Positions 10,481 through 21,784 are shown, numbered from the stretch's first letter. The stretch: 64,000 bases of DNA from Oreohelix idahoensis (GCA_024509875.1 JAMPIV010018789.1:62001-126000); one strand, 5' to 3'. A program made the numbers and translations. The notes: generated by a model from the sequence alone, not told the origin.

Positions 10481-13047
10481 TGGAACTCGGGCATGCTATT
10501 CCCTTCAGTGGTCACATGGGGATCAGCGCCACAGGACAGCGTATAGCTTGTCATTACTTCTGGCCAGGGATAACGGAGGATATAAAAAGATATGTCAAAT
10601 CCTGCCCAGAATGTCAAAGGGTAGCTCCAAAGCACTGGACTGCTCCTGCAACTCTAGGGGAAATGCCCATAGTGGGAACACCTTTTGAGAGGGTTGCAGT
10701 GGATATTGTAGGACCTCTCACTCGGACCAAGAGGAGGAACAGTTACATCCTTACTCTGGTGGACACTTGTTCTATGTGGGGAGAGGCGGTAGCCCTGCCA
10801 TCAATTGATTCAAAACATGTAGCAGAGGCACTACTTACAATATTTACCCGATTAGGATTCCCGCATCAAATCTTGACGGATAATGGTTCTCAGTTCAAGG
10901 GGAAACTAACGGAAGAAGTTTTTAAGCTATTTCAAGCCAGGCACTTTCATTGTAGTCCGTACCATCCACAAGGGAACGGCCAGGTAGAGAGGTTCAACGG
11001 GACTCTCATTTCTATCCTGAGAAAGCTGGCACACGAAAAACCGGATCTGTGGGATCAATTCCTGCCCGCCGCATTGTTTGCGTACCGGGAGGTACCACAT
11101 AGTTCAACCGGGATGGCTCCCGCAACTCTGCTATTTGGGAGGCCAATAAAAGGTCCATTAGAAGCTCTATTAAGGACCTGGACAGATGAGAAGGCGGAAG
11201 AGACTGTTACCTCATCGTATCAATACGTGAACGAACTGACCACTCGTTTGAAAGCTGGATGGAAACTGGCAAATGATAATTTGAAACAAGCCAGGAAGAA
11301 ACATGCAGCATATTTTAATAGGAAGGCAAAGGACAGGGAACTGGCAGTCGGAGAGAAGGTGCTGCTTCTACTACCCGGAAGCCAGAATAAATTACAAATT
11401 GGTTGGCAAGGTCCATATACGGTTCTAGAGAAGGTGTCTAGAACAAACTATAAAATTGACAAAAAGGGGAAGGAAAAAGTTTATCATGTAAACCTGTTAA
11501 AGAAGTATCTGGACAGACCACTCCAGGAAAGCACCCCCTTATTGACCTTGGCTATTGCAACCCAGATGCAAAAGGAACCACTCACCTCACATGAATACCC
11601 ATTACATCCTTGTGAAACAGCAGCACAGGTAAAAGTCAGTAAGCACCTGACTAAAAACCAGAGGGAGAGAGTTCAACAGGTTCTGGAGGAACATACAGAT
11701 GTATTAACAGATAAACCAGGCCATACAAATTTGCTACAGTATGACATGAAACTGGTAGACTCAAACCCAATCTGTATGAGAGCCTATTCTATTCCGTTCG
11801 CGAAGGAGAAGGCATTGAAGGAAGAAATAGATTATTTGTTGAAGGAGGGGATTATTTCGCACAGTGAATCATCTTTTAGTTCTAGTGTCGTTTTGTTGAG
11901 GAAACCGTCTGGGGAACACAGACTGTGCATAGATTACAGGAAACTGAATGCTGTCACAGAAGGACAAGTGGATCCATTACCAGACACAAAACAGTTATTT
12001 GCCAGACTGAACAAGGCAAAATACTTTTCAAAGGTGGATCTTAGTAAAGGCTATTACCAGATCCCAGTGAAGCCTGAAGTGAGACCTTATTTGGCTTTTA
12101 GCACTTCGGATGGACATTATGAATTCAATATGCTACCATTCGGACTGAAAAATGCTCCGAGTGTGTTTTCAAGGATGATGCGAAAATTGTTGGATCCCCT
12201 GAATAACCCATGTATCACGAATTTCATGGATGATATTCTCGTCGCCACAGAGACATTTGAAGAACACATTGAAGCTCTGGAGATGTTGTTTGATAGACTT
12301 CGGGAGGCGAACTTAACTGCTAGGCCAACAAAATGTTGTATTGGATGCAAAGAGTTGGAATTCTTGGGACACACTGTATATCAGGGTAATATGACCCCTG
12401 ATCCTAAGAACTTGGAAAAACTGCAGAGAGCACCTAGGCCGCAAACAAAAAAGGACGTGCGATCATTTGTGTCGTTATGCGGATTTTATCAGAAATACAT
12501 CAAGAATTTTAACGCTATTTGTGCTCCTCTGACTGATCTGACTCGCAAGGGACTTCCAGATAAAATTATTTGGACTGCACAATGTGAACTAGCGTTCCAA
12601 GAGTTAAAGGAAAAACTCACTAGCAAGCCTGTTCTCAAACTGCCTGATTTGACACAGGACTTTGTCTTAAGAACCGATGCAAGTAATGTAGGACTCGGAG
12701 GGGCTTTGTTGCAAAGATCATCTTCACCTGATGGGGAACTGAAACCAGTCGCTTATGCAAGCCGCAAATTGAATAAGGCGGAACAAGGATACTCCACAAG
12801 CGAAAAAGAATGTTTAGCATTAATCTGGGCAATAAAGAAGTTTCAAATCTATCTGTATGGTAGGACTTTTGTGGTGGAGACGGATCATCAGCCTCTCGTG
12901 TTCTTGTCTCAGGCTAAGCATGAAAACGCAAGATTGCTGAGGTGGTCTTTATTGCTTCAACCTTATCAGTTCAGTATCCAATATATCCCAGGCAAATTGA
13001 ATGTCGGTGCAGATTTCCTCAGTCGGCACCCCTGTGATCAAAATTAG
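10465..13047 (+). CDS. pol: Element A pol: integrase, reverse transcriptase, RNase H
   Basis: The frame is open from 10357, but homology starts at about 10465 (YRDKVMELGH). The order is an integrase zinc domain (LGH, SGH, CPEC), an integrase DDE core (VDIVGPL, TDNGSQF, QVERFNG), a GPY/F-like tail (GWQGPYTVLEKV), RT with KVDLSKGYYQIP and FMDD (ORF residues 623-626), and RNase H (RTDAS at 774, EKECLAL, TDHQP, ADFLSRH). The stop is at 13045-13047. All catalytic residues are present. Pol lies in the -1 frame relative to gag-protease, with about 120 nt of overlap. The break sits in PIH/YRDKVM, where one inserted or lost base would explain it, so I think it is a mutation rather than programmed frameshifting, though that is not settled. 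Confidence 0.93.
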   Translation, partial: YRDKVMELGHAIPFSGHMGISATGQRIACHYFWPGITEDIKRYVKSCPECQRVAPKHWTAPATLGEMPIVGTPFERVAVDIVGPLTRTKRRNSYILTLVDTCSMWGEAVALPSIDSKHVAEALLTIFTRLGFPHQILTDNGSQFKGKLTEEVFKLFQARHFHCSPYHPQGNGQVERFNGTLISILRKLAHEKPDLWDQFLPAALFAYREVPHSSTGMAPATLLFGRPIKGPLEALLRTWTDEKAEETVTSSYQYVNELTTRLKAGWKLANDNLKQARKKHAAYFNRKAKDRELAVGEKVLLLLPGSQNKLQIGWQGPYTVLEKVSRTNYKIDKKGKEKVYHVNLLKKYLDRPLQESTPLLTLAIATQMQKEPLTSHEYPLHPCETAAQVKVSKHLTKNQRERVQQVLEEHTDVLTDKPGHTNLLQYDMKLVDSNPICMRAYSIPFAKEKALKEEIDYLLKEGIISHSESSFSSSVVLLRKPSGEHRLCIDYRKLNAVTEGQVDPLPDTKQLFARLNKAKYFSKVDLSKGYYQIPVKPEVRPYLAFSTSDGHYEFNMLPFGLKNAPSVFSRMMRKLLDPLNNPCITNFMDDILVATETFEEHIEALEMLFDRLREANLTARPTKCCIGCKELEFLGHTVYQGNMTPDPKNLEKLQRAPRPQTKKDVRSFVSLCGFYQKYIKNFNAICAPLTDLTRKGLPDKIIWTAQCELAFQELKEKLTSKPVLKLPDLTQDFVLRTDASNVGLGGALLQRSSSPDGELKPVAYASRKLNKAEQGYSTSEKECLALIWAIKKFQIYLYGRTFVVETDHQPLVFLSQAKHENARLLRWSLLLQPYQFSIQYIPGKLNVGADFLSRHPCDQN

Positions 13048-13120
13048 AGTAGTGGCAGACGTGAGGAGTAATTTTACCTATTGTATCGCTGGTTTTGGAA
13101 CTTGCCATAGGCATGTTTTC

Positions 13121-13133
13121 AAGTGGGGAGATG
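13121..13133 (+). other. Element A polypurine tract
   Basis: AAGTGGGGAGATG lies directly before the 3' LTR start at 13134. This is the expected place and composition for plus-strand priming. Confidence 0.7.
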
Positions 13134-15337
13134 TGTAGTGAAATTGACAGAGATACAACGGTAAAATACCTCCAAAGATAACATTTAAGGATAAAAACAT
13201 AATGCGTAGGCTGCTGATGTACATGATCGCCTAGACCGCGGGTCATCATCCTCCATAATACTTGACTCGCTAGACAGGAGGGGAACGGCGGATCAAAAGG
13301 AAAAAATATGACTGGAAAGATTGCGTAGCAAGGCTAAGGAGACGCAATTGGGGGGGATGGAGGAAAGTAAAAAATTCACGTCCCCCAAATTGACACGAGG
13401 TACGGAAATGGACGCTTTTGCGATACTAAGATTTTGATTTGAATTGAGCGGTAAAACGCAGATGTTAGGAATATTACAAAAATTTAAAAAGTAATTTTTC
13501 TTAATATTAATGTTAGGAATATAAAAATTAGCTGGCCGGATGGCCTATTCTGAGCAGTGAACTAATATGATCTTAATTTTACAAACGGATAGATAATATT
13601 GAAGATAATGACAAAAGACAGTGTAGTTCACATCATCGCTAGACTATATTGAATCTAAAAGTGTCACAATTTGCACACAAAAACACGACCTTGGGAACAG
13701 GTGTTCAAAGTTACTTATTATGGAGGAGAGGGGTTTTGAGCGGTAGCTGTGTCTAAATATAACTTTTTACGACAAAATTTTAAGGGGAGAGAAAGGTTGC
13801 TTCAAAAATCAAGCACATTTTTTTTAGAAACACAAGTAGAGACGGACAGACTAACAGATAACCATCCATACTTGACTGAAGCATGACTGAAATGACTTTA
13901 GTGTAGAAATTTGAAATTAAAAAAAAACCTAGGCAGTGATTGGCCACAGACAATCATATCATTAGCGCTCAGACGCGAAAGTGGGGCCATTCTTCAATAG
14001 TTGTTCAGTGATAGACACAGATTTTAAAGTGTGGTGTTTCCATATGAAAGAAAGTGTAAGAAGTTTAGGGACGCCATACTATAGCCAGCAGCTCAGCTGA
14101 GTTTTGCTAGCAATTCTGTGTTATTTATTCATAATCTGGTAAGATTGAAATTATTTCTTTATATATTTTGAATATTGTTTCATGTTCGGGTGATTTGATA
14201 CTGCCATATCATAATCTGGCCTTACAAACAAGGAGGGAGTTTGCTCTAGACCCCCCGCCCAAGTCAGAGTCTAGGGACTAAGTGTTTACATGAACTGCAG
14301 CAAGTATTATGCAGAATAAATCAAGCGTTGAAACAGATTACCTATCTTCTTTTAGGGCCGACAACTAATAAATATTTTTCAGAATCTATAGTCTGGGAGG
14401 ATCTATCTGATGTAAACCCACCATGGTAACTGTGCTGTTTGGTCAGAGAGATCTGACCTGTCTGTATGATGTGGTTGTTGTGTCAGTGTGGTGTCCAGAC
14501 GTGGGTATAGAATAGATTTTGACACATAGCCCATACTTTGATTGCAGAGCTGTGAGTTTTCTATCGACAACAAAGCAGAGTCTATTCGGTGGGTGACTTT
14601 ACTCGAGTGTATCTGTGCAGTTCTTGTGACAGAGACCACCATTATTGCCCGCCAGCACGGAGAGGTGGGACCGCAAGTTTTCAGCACCAGAGCTACAAAA
14701 AGATGAGTGAGCCTCTGGTCTGCTGGACATTCACCAACTATTGGTAGTGACTAATATCCCCATAAAAATTCCCACCAGTTTCTGGACACAGTGTAGTCAA
14801 TATAGACAGGTGTGATGAGACCACCCCAACAGCACAGACAATAAATATCCTCCCTAGTAGCTGACTACCAGAACATTTGAATAAAACTAACTATTCTAGT
14901 ACTTAAATATGTACACTTTTGTATTTATTATGTAACATTCCATGCATAATTTTCATAAATTTTAAATCCTTCTTTTAAAACAAGTTCTGGTCAAAATAAA
15001 ACTTGATCCAGAACAAATAAATGTAATATAATTATATCAAAAACTTTATACACGTGAGTTAGTTCAGTGTATTTTAACACTTGTTAATCTTATTAGTCTT
15101 CTTAAATGCCTGTGGGTGTATTTATAACTAACACACCACATTACACATCATTACCCTAGACACTTTACGTAGCCACATTCATTAAGAAAAAAAAATTAAG
15201 TGTGAGGTCGTAGTGGTAGCAAGAAAGGCCTTCTGATAATTCTCAACCACATTTTATCTCAGGAGCCTTCACAGCTGGCCTCATACAAGTTACATGTAGT
15301 AATAACACCATCATACAATACCATCAACACCACTACA
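13134..15337 (+). repeat. Element A 3' LTR
   Basis: 2204 bp and bounded by the same terminal heptamers as the 5' LTR. I count roughly 80-90 differences from the 5' LTR by eye, about 4%. Confidence 0.96.
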
Positions 15338-15342
15338 CTATG
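15338..15342. repeat. Element A target-site duplication CTATG, right
   Basis: Exact repeat of 6246-6250 directly after CACTACA. Confidence 0.95.
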
Positions 15343-15672
15343 TCACACTTTCCCAAGTGGTTAGACCACACAATATCTATAAAGTGGCTAGGCCACACAA
15401 TCCAAAGTGGCTGAGCCACACATTACGAACACTGCCATCAGGGTCAAAGCCCACATCTCAACTAACGTTTTTATGCCCCACGCGTCATGCATCGAGATAT
15501 GCGTACTATGTCGCTAATGTATATTTAGTCAAGGTGTTTGATGGTGCAATCATTCGGATCGACGTCCAAATCCAAATGCCTGCACCACACACACCATTCC
15601 TCGACATCGGTCGATAATATATATATTCATTTGAGGACCGCTCCATGCTGCAGCATGAAACAATCCTCAACA
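15343..15672 (-). repeat. Element B 3' LTR, part 2
   Basis: Aligns with 22410-22737 and ends TCCTCAACA at 15672. About nine substitutions and one 2-bp indel in the TA run are seen against the other LTR. Confidence 0.93.
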
Positions 15673-15686
15673 TCATCCCCCTTACT
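15673..15686 (-). other. Element B polypurine tract
   Basis: On the minus strand AGTAAGGGGGATGA directly precedes the LTR start TGTTGAGGA. Confidence 0.65.
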
Positions 15687-15868
15687 CCCAAACGTGACAC
15701 TTGTGGCACGTGTGAGAATGGTGGAGAAGAAGTAAGTCTTCTACAACATGTGAGTATTAGTAATATCTATATATATATACATATTTATATAATCATAATA
15801 ATTAATGAATACTTCAACAAGTTTCAGAGTACACATTCTTAACACTCTGTCAAATGGTAACTAAAGAG

Positions 15869-18271
15869 TTAATTCATTTTCTTTTCACAAAAGTTGCGAG
15901 ATAATATATCCGCTAGGTTGTTGTCTGTTCCAGCAATCGGTAGAATCGTAAACGAGAATTCCTGTAACAGTAGGTACCATCTATGAATTCTGGAATTACG
16001 TATCGTTCTAGATGTGATGTAAGTAAGGGGGCTGTGGTCGGTCTGGATGTAGAAATGAGTGCCGATGAGGTATCTTGATAACTTCTCGAGACACCACACC
16101 ACAGACAACAGCTCACTTTCCCCAGTCGCATATTTCTTTTCAGCTGATGTTAGTTTGCGTGATACGAAGAAACAAGGATGGAGTTTTTCCTCGTACCATT
16201 GCACCAAACAACCACCAATTCCGATACTGGATGCGTCTGTTTGAATTGTAAATGGATTAGTTAGATTTGGTAATAACAGAATAGGTGTTTTTGAAAATAA
16301 TTTCTTAATATTTACCAAAGCGCTCTCGCAATCTTGATTCCAACGAATCTTATTTGGACTACCCTTAGTCAACAGTGAGGACAAAGGAGTAGATATTTGC
16401 GAGAACTGCGGGAGGAATTTATGGTAATAATTAATTAATCCTAAAATACTCCTGACCTGTTTTTTTGTCGATGGAGTGGAAATGTCTAAAATTCTCTTGA
16501 CTGTATTGTCATCGGGATATAGTTTGTGGTTACCTATGCGGTGACCAAGGAAATAAATTTTCCGACAACCAATTTGGACCTTTGAAGGTCGCACAGTCAA
16601 TCCGTGTTCCCTTAAAGTATGAAGAAGGGAAGTTAAACCATCGATGTGGTCTTCCCACGAATCGTGAAATAGACAGATGTCATCGATGTACGTGATGACA
16701 TCTTTCCTATCGCCAAGAAGGCGGCGCATCATGCGCACAAAAGTCGCAGGTGCGTTTACTAAACCGGAACACATGTAATTCCATTGATAAAGACCAAATG
16801 GAGTCGTGAAAGCTGTGAATGGTTTGGCATGATCAGCAAGTGGAATTTGCCAATAGCCTTTTGATAAGTCCAATTTACTACAGTAAGTAGCATTAGACAC
16901 CTGAGAGAGAAGATCTTCTAATAAATGCATTGGTTCGGCGTCTGTCACTGTAATACTGTTCAGTCGCCTGAAATCAATACACATGCGCAAGGAATCATCC
17001 TTCTTTTTGATAATCACCATTGGAAATGCATATGGTGATTCCGACGGAGATATAACCCCCAAGCGTATCATCTCTTTTAATTCCTTTTCAACCTTATCTT
17101 TGTGGTGTAAAGATATAGGATAAGGTCTAAGTTTAATAGGACGATAGTCAGTGATTGTGATGTCATGTGAGATAAGTGATGTTCGACCAGGAAGATCTGT
17201 CAGAACCTCATCAAAAGATACGAGAATATCTCTTATATGACATTGCTGAGTAGAAGATAATGAAGAGGAAATAGTCACATCTTCCCAAGATTCCATAGAT
17301 TTTAAAGAAGGCAATTGGAAGTGTAAAGGAATAGGTGACGTACCATCTTCCTCATGAACCACTGCAAAAGAAGTAGATTGATGTGAAGAATCGTCAATAG
17401 AGTTAATGACGGGGATTAACTTTTGAGGTCTTTCTACTGCTAACTTTAACATGTTGATATGAAAAGTTTTTATTCTGCCTCTTATATTTACAGAATAATC
17501 GACATCAGTGACCCGTTTAATAATGTCAAATGGACCTTGCCATGATATTAGTAGTTTGTTGTCATTTTGAGGTAGTAATAACCATACTTTTTCACCTGGA
17601 TTAAAAAATCTTAGTGTTCTTTTCTGATTATGTAGTAACCTAGATCGTTGAGTCGCAGATTTGATACTCTGAGATGCATAAGTGCATGCATCAATTATTC
17701 GCTGTCGGAGATCAATGACCAACTCATAGCTGTTTCGAGTGGGAGTATCAACTGATGCTCCAACCAACAAATCTTTCTGTATCATCATAGGTCCGCGGGG
17801 ATTCAAACCATAGACCAATTCGAACGGGGAAAAGCCCGTACTTTCTTGCGGTACTTCTCGAAATGCAAATAAGGCCGCCGGAAGTAGACGGTCCCAATCA
17901 CGAGGGTACTCCTCAGTGATTTTTGCAAGTATCTGTTTCAATATACCGTTATAGCGCTTACAAACACCGTTTGATTGTGGCCTATAAGCACTACAAAATG
18001 AGTGGTGTACAGATAACATGGACTCCAAATCTTTCATAATATTGGACGTAAATTGTGATCCTTGATCTGACAAAATTTCCTCTGGGAAACCAACCCGACA
18101 AAATATTGAAAATAATGCATCGCATACAGATGCAGTCGTGATGGTCTTTAAAGCTATGGCTTCAGGCCATCGTGTGCAAAGATCTATGCACGTCAAGATA
18201 TACATAAATCCATTGTTTGATGAAATAGACAAAGGACCTACTATATCTATTGCTATTTTTTTGAAAGGTCT
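15869..18271 (-). pseudogene. pol: Element B integrase core, reverse transcriptase, RNase H (inactive copy)
   Basis: Reading starts just after the in-frame TAA at 18272-18274. It shows an integrase core (IDIVGPL, LSDQGSQF), then GWQGPF-like sequence (SWQGPFDIIKRV), RT (KLDLSKGYWQIP, YIDD) and RNase H (QTDASSIGIGG, GESELLSVVW, TDHSPL, NLADILSRN). The third catalytic residue of the DDE triad is changed: the usual VERFNG position reads VCKRYNG, with Lys (AAG) for Glu. With the upstream stop, this copy cannot make a working integrase. RT and RNase H motifs look intact. As in element A, integrase precedes RT. The RT and LTRs differ clearly from element A, so these are two lineages, not copies of one. 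Confidence 0.93.
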
Positions 18272-19132
18272 TTAAGGTACGTCAGTAATTTGTAAGGGTG
18301 CCGTGTGGAACCTGCCCTTACGTGCAATACCTTGACATGTCGTACAAGATCGACAGTACAATTTTGTATCTTTGTTTACTCCCGGCCAATAAAATTGTGA
18401 CGTAATCCGAAACAATGTTCTTTTGATCCCCATATGACCAGCCATAGGGGAGTCATGACCTGTATGTAGGACCAATGGTCTGTACTCTTTCGGCACTACA
18501 ACTTGATGTATAATCGATTTACCATTATCAAAGTATCTAGTCAGTATTGATTTTTTTATACTAAACCAATGTTTAGAAGAACCTGTATATTTGGTAACTT
18601 TTTGATTTGCTAAATCAAATAGTCTTTTCAACGTTGGATCGTTTTTCTGTTTTTCTCCAAAAACAGAAGGTGTTACAGTATCGACCTGAGACATAATTGT
18701 ATCTATTATTGGAGCCGGTGGTATAGCCATATCCGTAGCTAACTGTTGCCCTCTAGTTACAACAGCATTTGCCACCTGTGGGTGAGAATCAACCCACATT
18801 GCAATCTCCTCAGGAGTGCAATCTTTTACTTCTGGTATGTTTCCGATAATTATCTCAACTACAGGTGATTTCAATCCGCAGGCATAAACAGTGGCTGTGT
18901 AGAAAGGTGTATCGATATACACTCGTGCCACTGGGAAACTTTCTATAGTCCCTCCAAAAGTGACGCATTTTACGGATTTGCCTGTAAAAGCAGAAGGCTC
19001 GATAAGCGAGTGCTTTATCCCAACCGTTGAAGATCCGGTATCCCTCAAAACTTGTACTCTTTTCCCATATAACATACCTAAATGGAATGAAAGATAACTC
19101 ATGCAGACATGGTAGGCATAATATGACCACAT
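18272..19132 (-). pseudogene. pol: Element B protease and integrase zinc-binding domain
   Basis: A retropepsin-like segment (VQVLRDTGSSTVGIK) carries the DTGS active site. It is followed by a linker and the integrase N-terminal zinc domain: HTGHDSPMAGH, then YWPGV, then CRSCTTC. The frame is cut by TAA after QITDVP, and the integrase core resumes in the same frame 13 codons before TCT ATT TCA (SIS). The break is therefore a single point nonsense change, not a real gene boundary. The link to gag on the upstream side is also disturbed: the knuckle-like CYECQ..CGH frame stops before the protease frame. Confidence 0.85.
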
Positions 19133-19139
19133 TGAAGTT

Positions 19140-20536
19140 TTATTTTAGAATCAGATGCGTGTCGTGTTTGACACTCATAACAAGCATCATTAACCACGGT
19201 ACATGCATTCGCATGCTCATTATCATCATTACCTTTGTCCTTATTGACAGTGCAGTTATTTGCATGTCTATGTTTGCATTTATCTCTTGATGGAGATCTA
19301 ATATGATTTCTATTCTTATTAGAAAATTTGTTCTTGCTATAGTAAAAATTGGATGAATCATCATTCCTTGAATCACCTCCATAAGATGATCTTTGTCTCC
19401 CGTAACCTTTATGATGTTAATCATCATAATCCCTGCCTTTGTGGTAGCCACGATCATGAGGTGAGTACCCTCTCCAGTCTCGTCTATAATTTGACGGAGA
19501 GCGATGACGCCGGAAGTTATAAAAACCTCTATCTGATTGATAACAATCTGAACGATAGCGTCCATCAACGCTCTTAGAACGAGGTCTGTGATCATGGTTT
19601 GCTGAGCACGCGGGCAAAGGATCTCGAATAGAGGATCTGTGAATATCCTTATTCGGATGTGCGGTTACGAATTGTCTCCCTAGTTTTTCGTACTCATCAA
19701 TAGATGTAGGATGCCTTTTCTTGCAAAAAAGATTCTAACTCACTACTGCATGATGATAAAACCTTATCTCTCAGCATAAGATTAATGAGACCGTCATAAG
19801 TTTTATTGATGCCAGAGAGATCAACCCATCTGCTAAAAAAATGCTTAATCAATGCGATGAATTCACCAAAATCAGCATCTTTACTTGGCTTAGCCATATG
19901 AAAACGATCTCGAAATCCAGACTCCATTAACTGGAATGTCTAAGTAGTACCTCTTTTACGATGTCGAAATCATTTCTACTTTTTTCATCTAGACTCATGA
20001 AACATTGGAGTGAGTCACCAGTCAAAAAATCAAGTAAAAGACTGCTCCATCTCTCCTTTGGTATATTCAAAGCAGTAACCTTCGTGATGAATCTAGACAA
20101 AAAAGAATCAATACAATCACGAGTCTGATCAAAGTTAGGCATTTTCAGCTTCGGATGGAAAACATTTGCACTAGCTGAAGATTTAGCCTGTTCAGACTGC
20201 AATTTAGCCAATTCTAATACCTTTTCCTTTTCAGCATTAAGTCGTAATGCTTCAAGCTCCATGGCATTTCTATGGGCTTCATCTAGTTGACTAAGTTCCA
20301 TTCTTCTTAAGTCCATTTCTTTGTCTTTCTGAGCCAATTCTTTTTCCATTTTCTCCTTTTCATGAGCCAATTCCATCTTCCTAAGTTCTTCAGCTCGTTT
20401 AATAGCCTCGCGTTGTTCAATCCTTTCAAGACGCGATAAATGTTCTTCAAATTTGGTCTCCGCATAAATTTAGTGTTCAGATCCTGATTTCCCCAAACTC
20501 TTTCCACTGTTAATAAAATCTTCCAGTGTCGACATC
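19140..20536 (-). pseudogene. gag: Element B gag relic
   Basis: It begins at ATG 20534-20536 (MSTLEDFINSGKSLGKSG). A TAA follows at about 20469, then the frame stays open through a charged coiled coil (RIEQREAIKRAEELRKMELA; KEKMEKELAQKDKEMD) and a gag-core-like region (KLKMPNFDQTRDCIDSFLSR; FLTGDSLQCFMSL) to about 19930. The rest lies in other frames: MAKPSKDADFGEFIALIKHF, then an Arg/Tyr/Asp-rich tract (SDCYQSDRGFYNFRRHRSP), then Cys/His-rich sequence near 19150-19290. I count at least one stop and two frameshifts. The layout of coiled coil, core, basic linker and Cys/His matches element A's gag, with little sequence identity. Confidence 0.8.
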
Positions 20537-21701
20537 TTTATAGGTAGTATTCCAATAGAATCTAATATGTCCTGGAATATATAGAACTCAATAGGTTATG
20601 TGCATATATCTATAAATAACAAAACAGGACAAGTACCAGTGACAATATACAATCGACAATGGAAAGAACAAGTAATGAAATACAATGAAATAATATTCAC
20701 AGTTACTCGACACTACTTTACGAATATAAAGTAAATAAGAGAGACACAGACGTAGCAATTAATAGCAAAGAAAGTAAATAAATAACATTACAAAGAATAA
20801 ACAAGACTAGTCATCTTTAAATAACAGTTAGACACAGGAGTTGTAGATAACAAACGAAAACAATTGTAAACACTACTGAAAGTAGGCTATGTAAATTAAG
20901 ATGACGTCATTACGTGACGTAACAGCTAAGTACACAAAAATATGGATGTATTGCGAACTAAAGCTTCAGTCAATTTATGTCCTAACCAAAAGTTAGATCT
21001 TCAGTCAACGAATACATGCATTAATCATGACACTCGTTATAATTGCTTGAGTTTTCCAACGGAAATCAGAAGCAATAATAAGCCCTTTTTCCAACCTTCC
21101 CACAGATTAACGAATATACACAGAAATATGATAGGGGAATACACAAATGATTAGTAAGAAAGGAAGCAAATCAACGATAGACTGTAGACCAAGGATAGTT
21201 CATGGACAGTACGAAATGATCAAGCGCTTTGCTAAAAATCAAGAACTTATCTTAATATCTGTCCCTTAGTCCTGAGAAATACATGCAAGGATGTACATCT
21301 ACGCCTTAGTTACAACAGAACCCGTCAGCCGTTGATCCATTGATAGCCGACCTTGAACTTGACCACGCCCGTTTGACAGCAAATGAGCGAACTTTGAATA
21401 ACGGTCTGCGTTGTGGCTTGAAGTCTTTGATAAAACTGTGCTCTCCCAACAGTACAGCTTCAGGTAGTTGACGAAAATGTTTATCTTCAACCGTTCAGTC
21501 TCTGGTATTAGTTCAAACAGGATTCTTTCAGGATGTGTTGTCTACTTGCCTTGACGGCATCGATACCGTGACGTCAGATCTTGACATGCGCATTACCGTT
21601 GCCAGTTTGCCATGAATGAAAGTTCACGCACAAAGTACTATCGTTGGTTTGATTTTCCTTCAATACTTGAGAGGGGAATGGTTGCATCCACGAAATCTGA
21701 A
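20537..21701 (-). other. Element B untranslated leader
   Basis: About 1.16 kb between the PBS and the gag ATG, with no convincing ORF. It is AT-rich and contains an imperfect palindrome 'atgacgtcattacgtgacgt' at 20901-20920 that includes a CRE-like TGACGTCA. Any promoter or packaging role is speculation. Confidence 0.6.
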
Positions 21702-21715
21702 CACTTCTGACACCA
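21702..21715 (-). other. Element B primer-binding site, Leu tRNA
   Basis: The minus strand reads TGGTGTCAGAAGTG starting 3 nt after the 5' LTR end at 21719. Its complement CACTTCTGACACCA matches the 3' end (with CCA) of animal Leu tRNAs, from memory of the family. Confidence 0.75.
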
Positions 21716-21784
21716 ATATGTGGAGGACTTCTGATGCCAATGTTAAGGCTTCTTCGTTACTGGACTTCTGACACCAGAATGTTG
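21703..21784 (-). repeat. Three stacked PBS-plus-LTR-end modules
   Basis: On the plus strand 'acttctgacaccaatatgtg' (21703, the PBS), 'acttctgatgccaatgtta' (21727) and 'acttctgacaccagaatgtt' (21764) are copies of one module. Each ends in a TGT(T/G)-type LTR-terminus-like sequence. The last two are inside the LTR. The same pair is in the other LTR at 5568 and 5605. Confidence 0.75.

Larger units (their letters stand above)
6251..15337 (+). mobile_element. Element A: LTR retrotransposon, Ty3/gypsy with INT before RT, nested in element B
   Basis: A 9.09-kb element with LTRs of about 2.2 kb that start TGTAGTG and end CACTACA (perfect 7-bp inverted ends) and a 5-bp CTATG duplication. It contains gag-protease and integrase-RT-RNase H frames. 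Active-site residues of all four enzymes are present, and the only visible break is a frame change near 10465. It lies inside the 3' LTR of element B, whose other LTR gives the exact empty site. The pol order PR-INT-RT-RH matches the Gmr1-like group. Confidence 0.95.
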
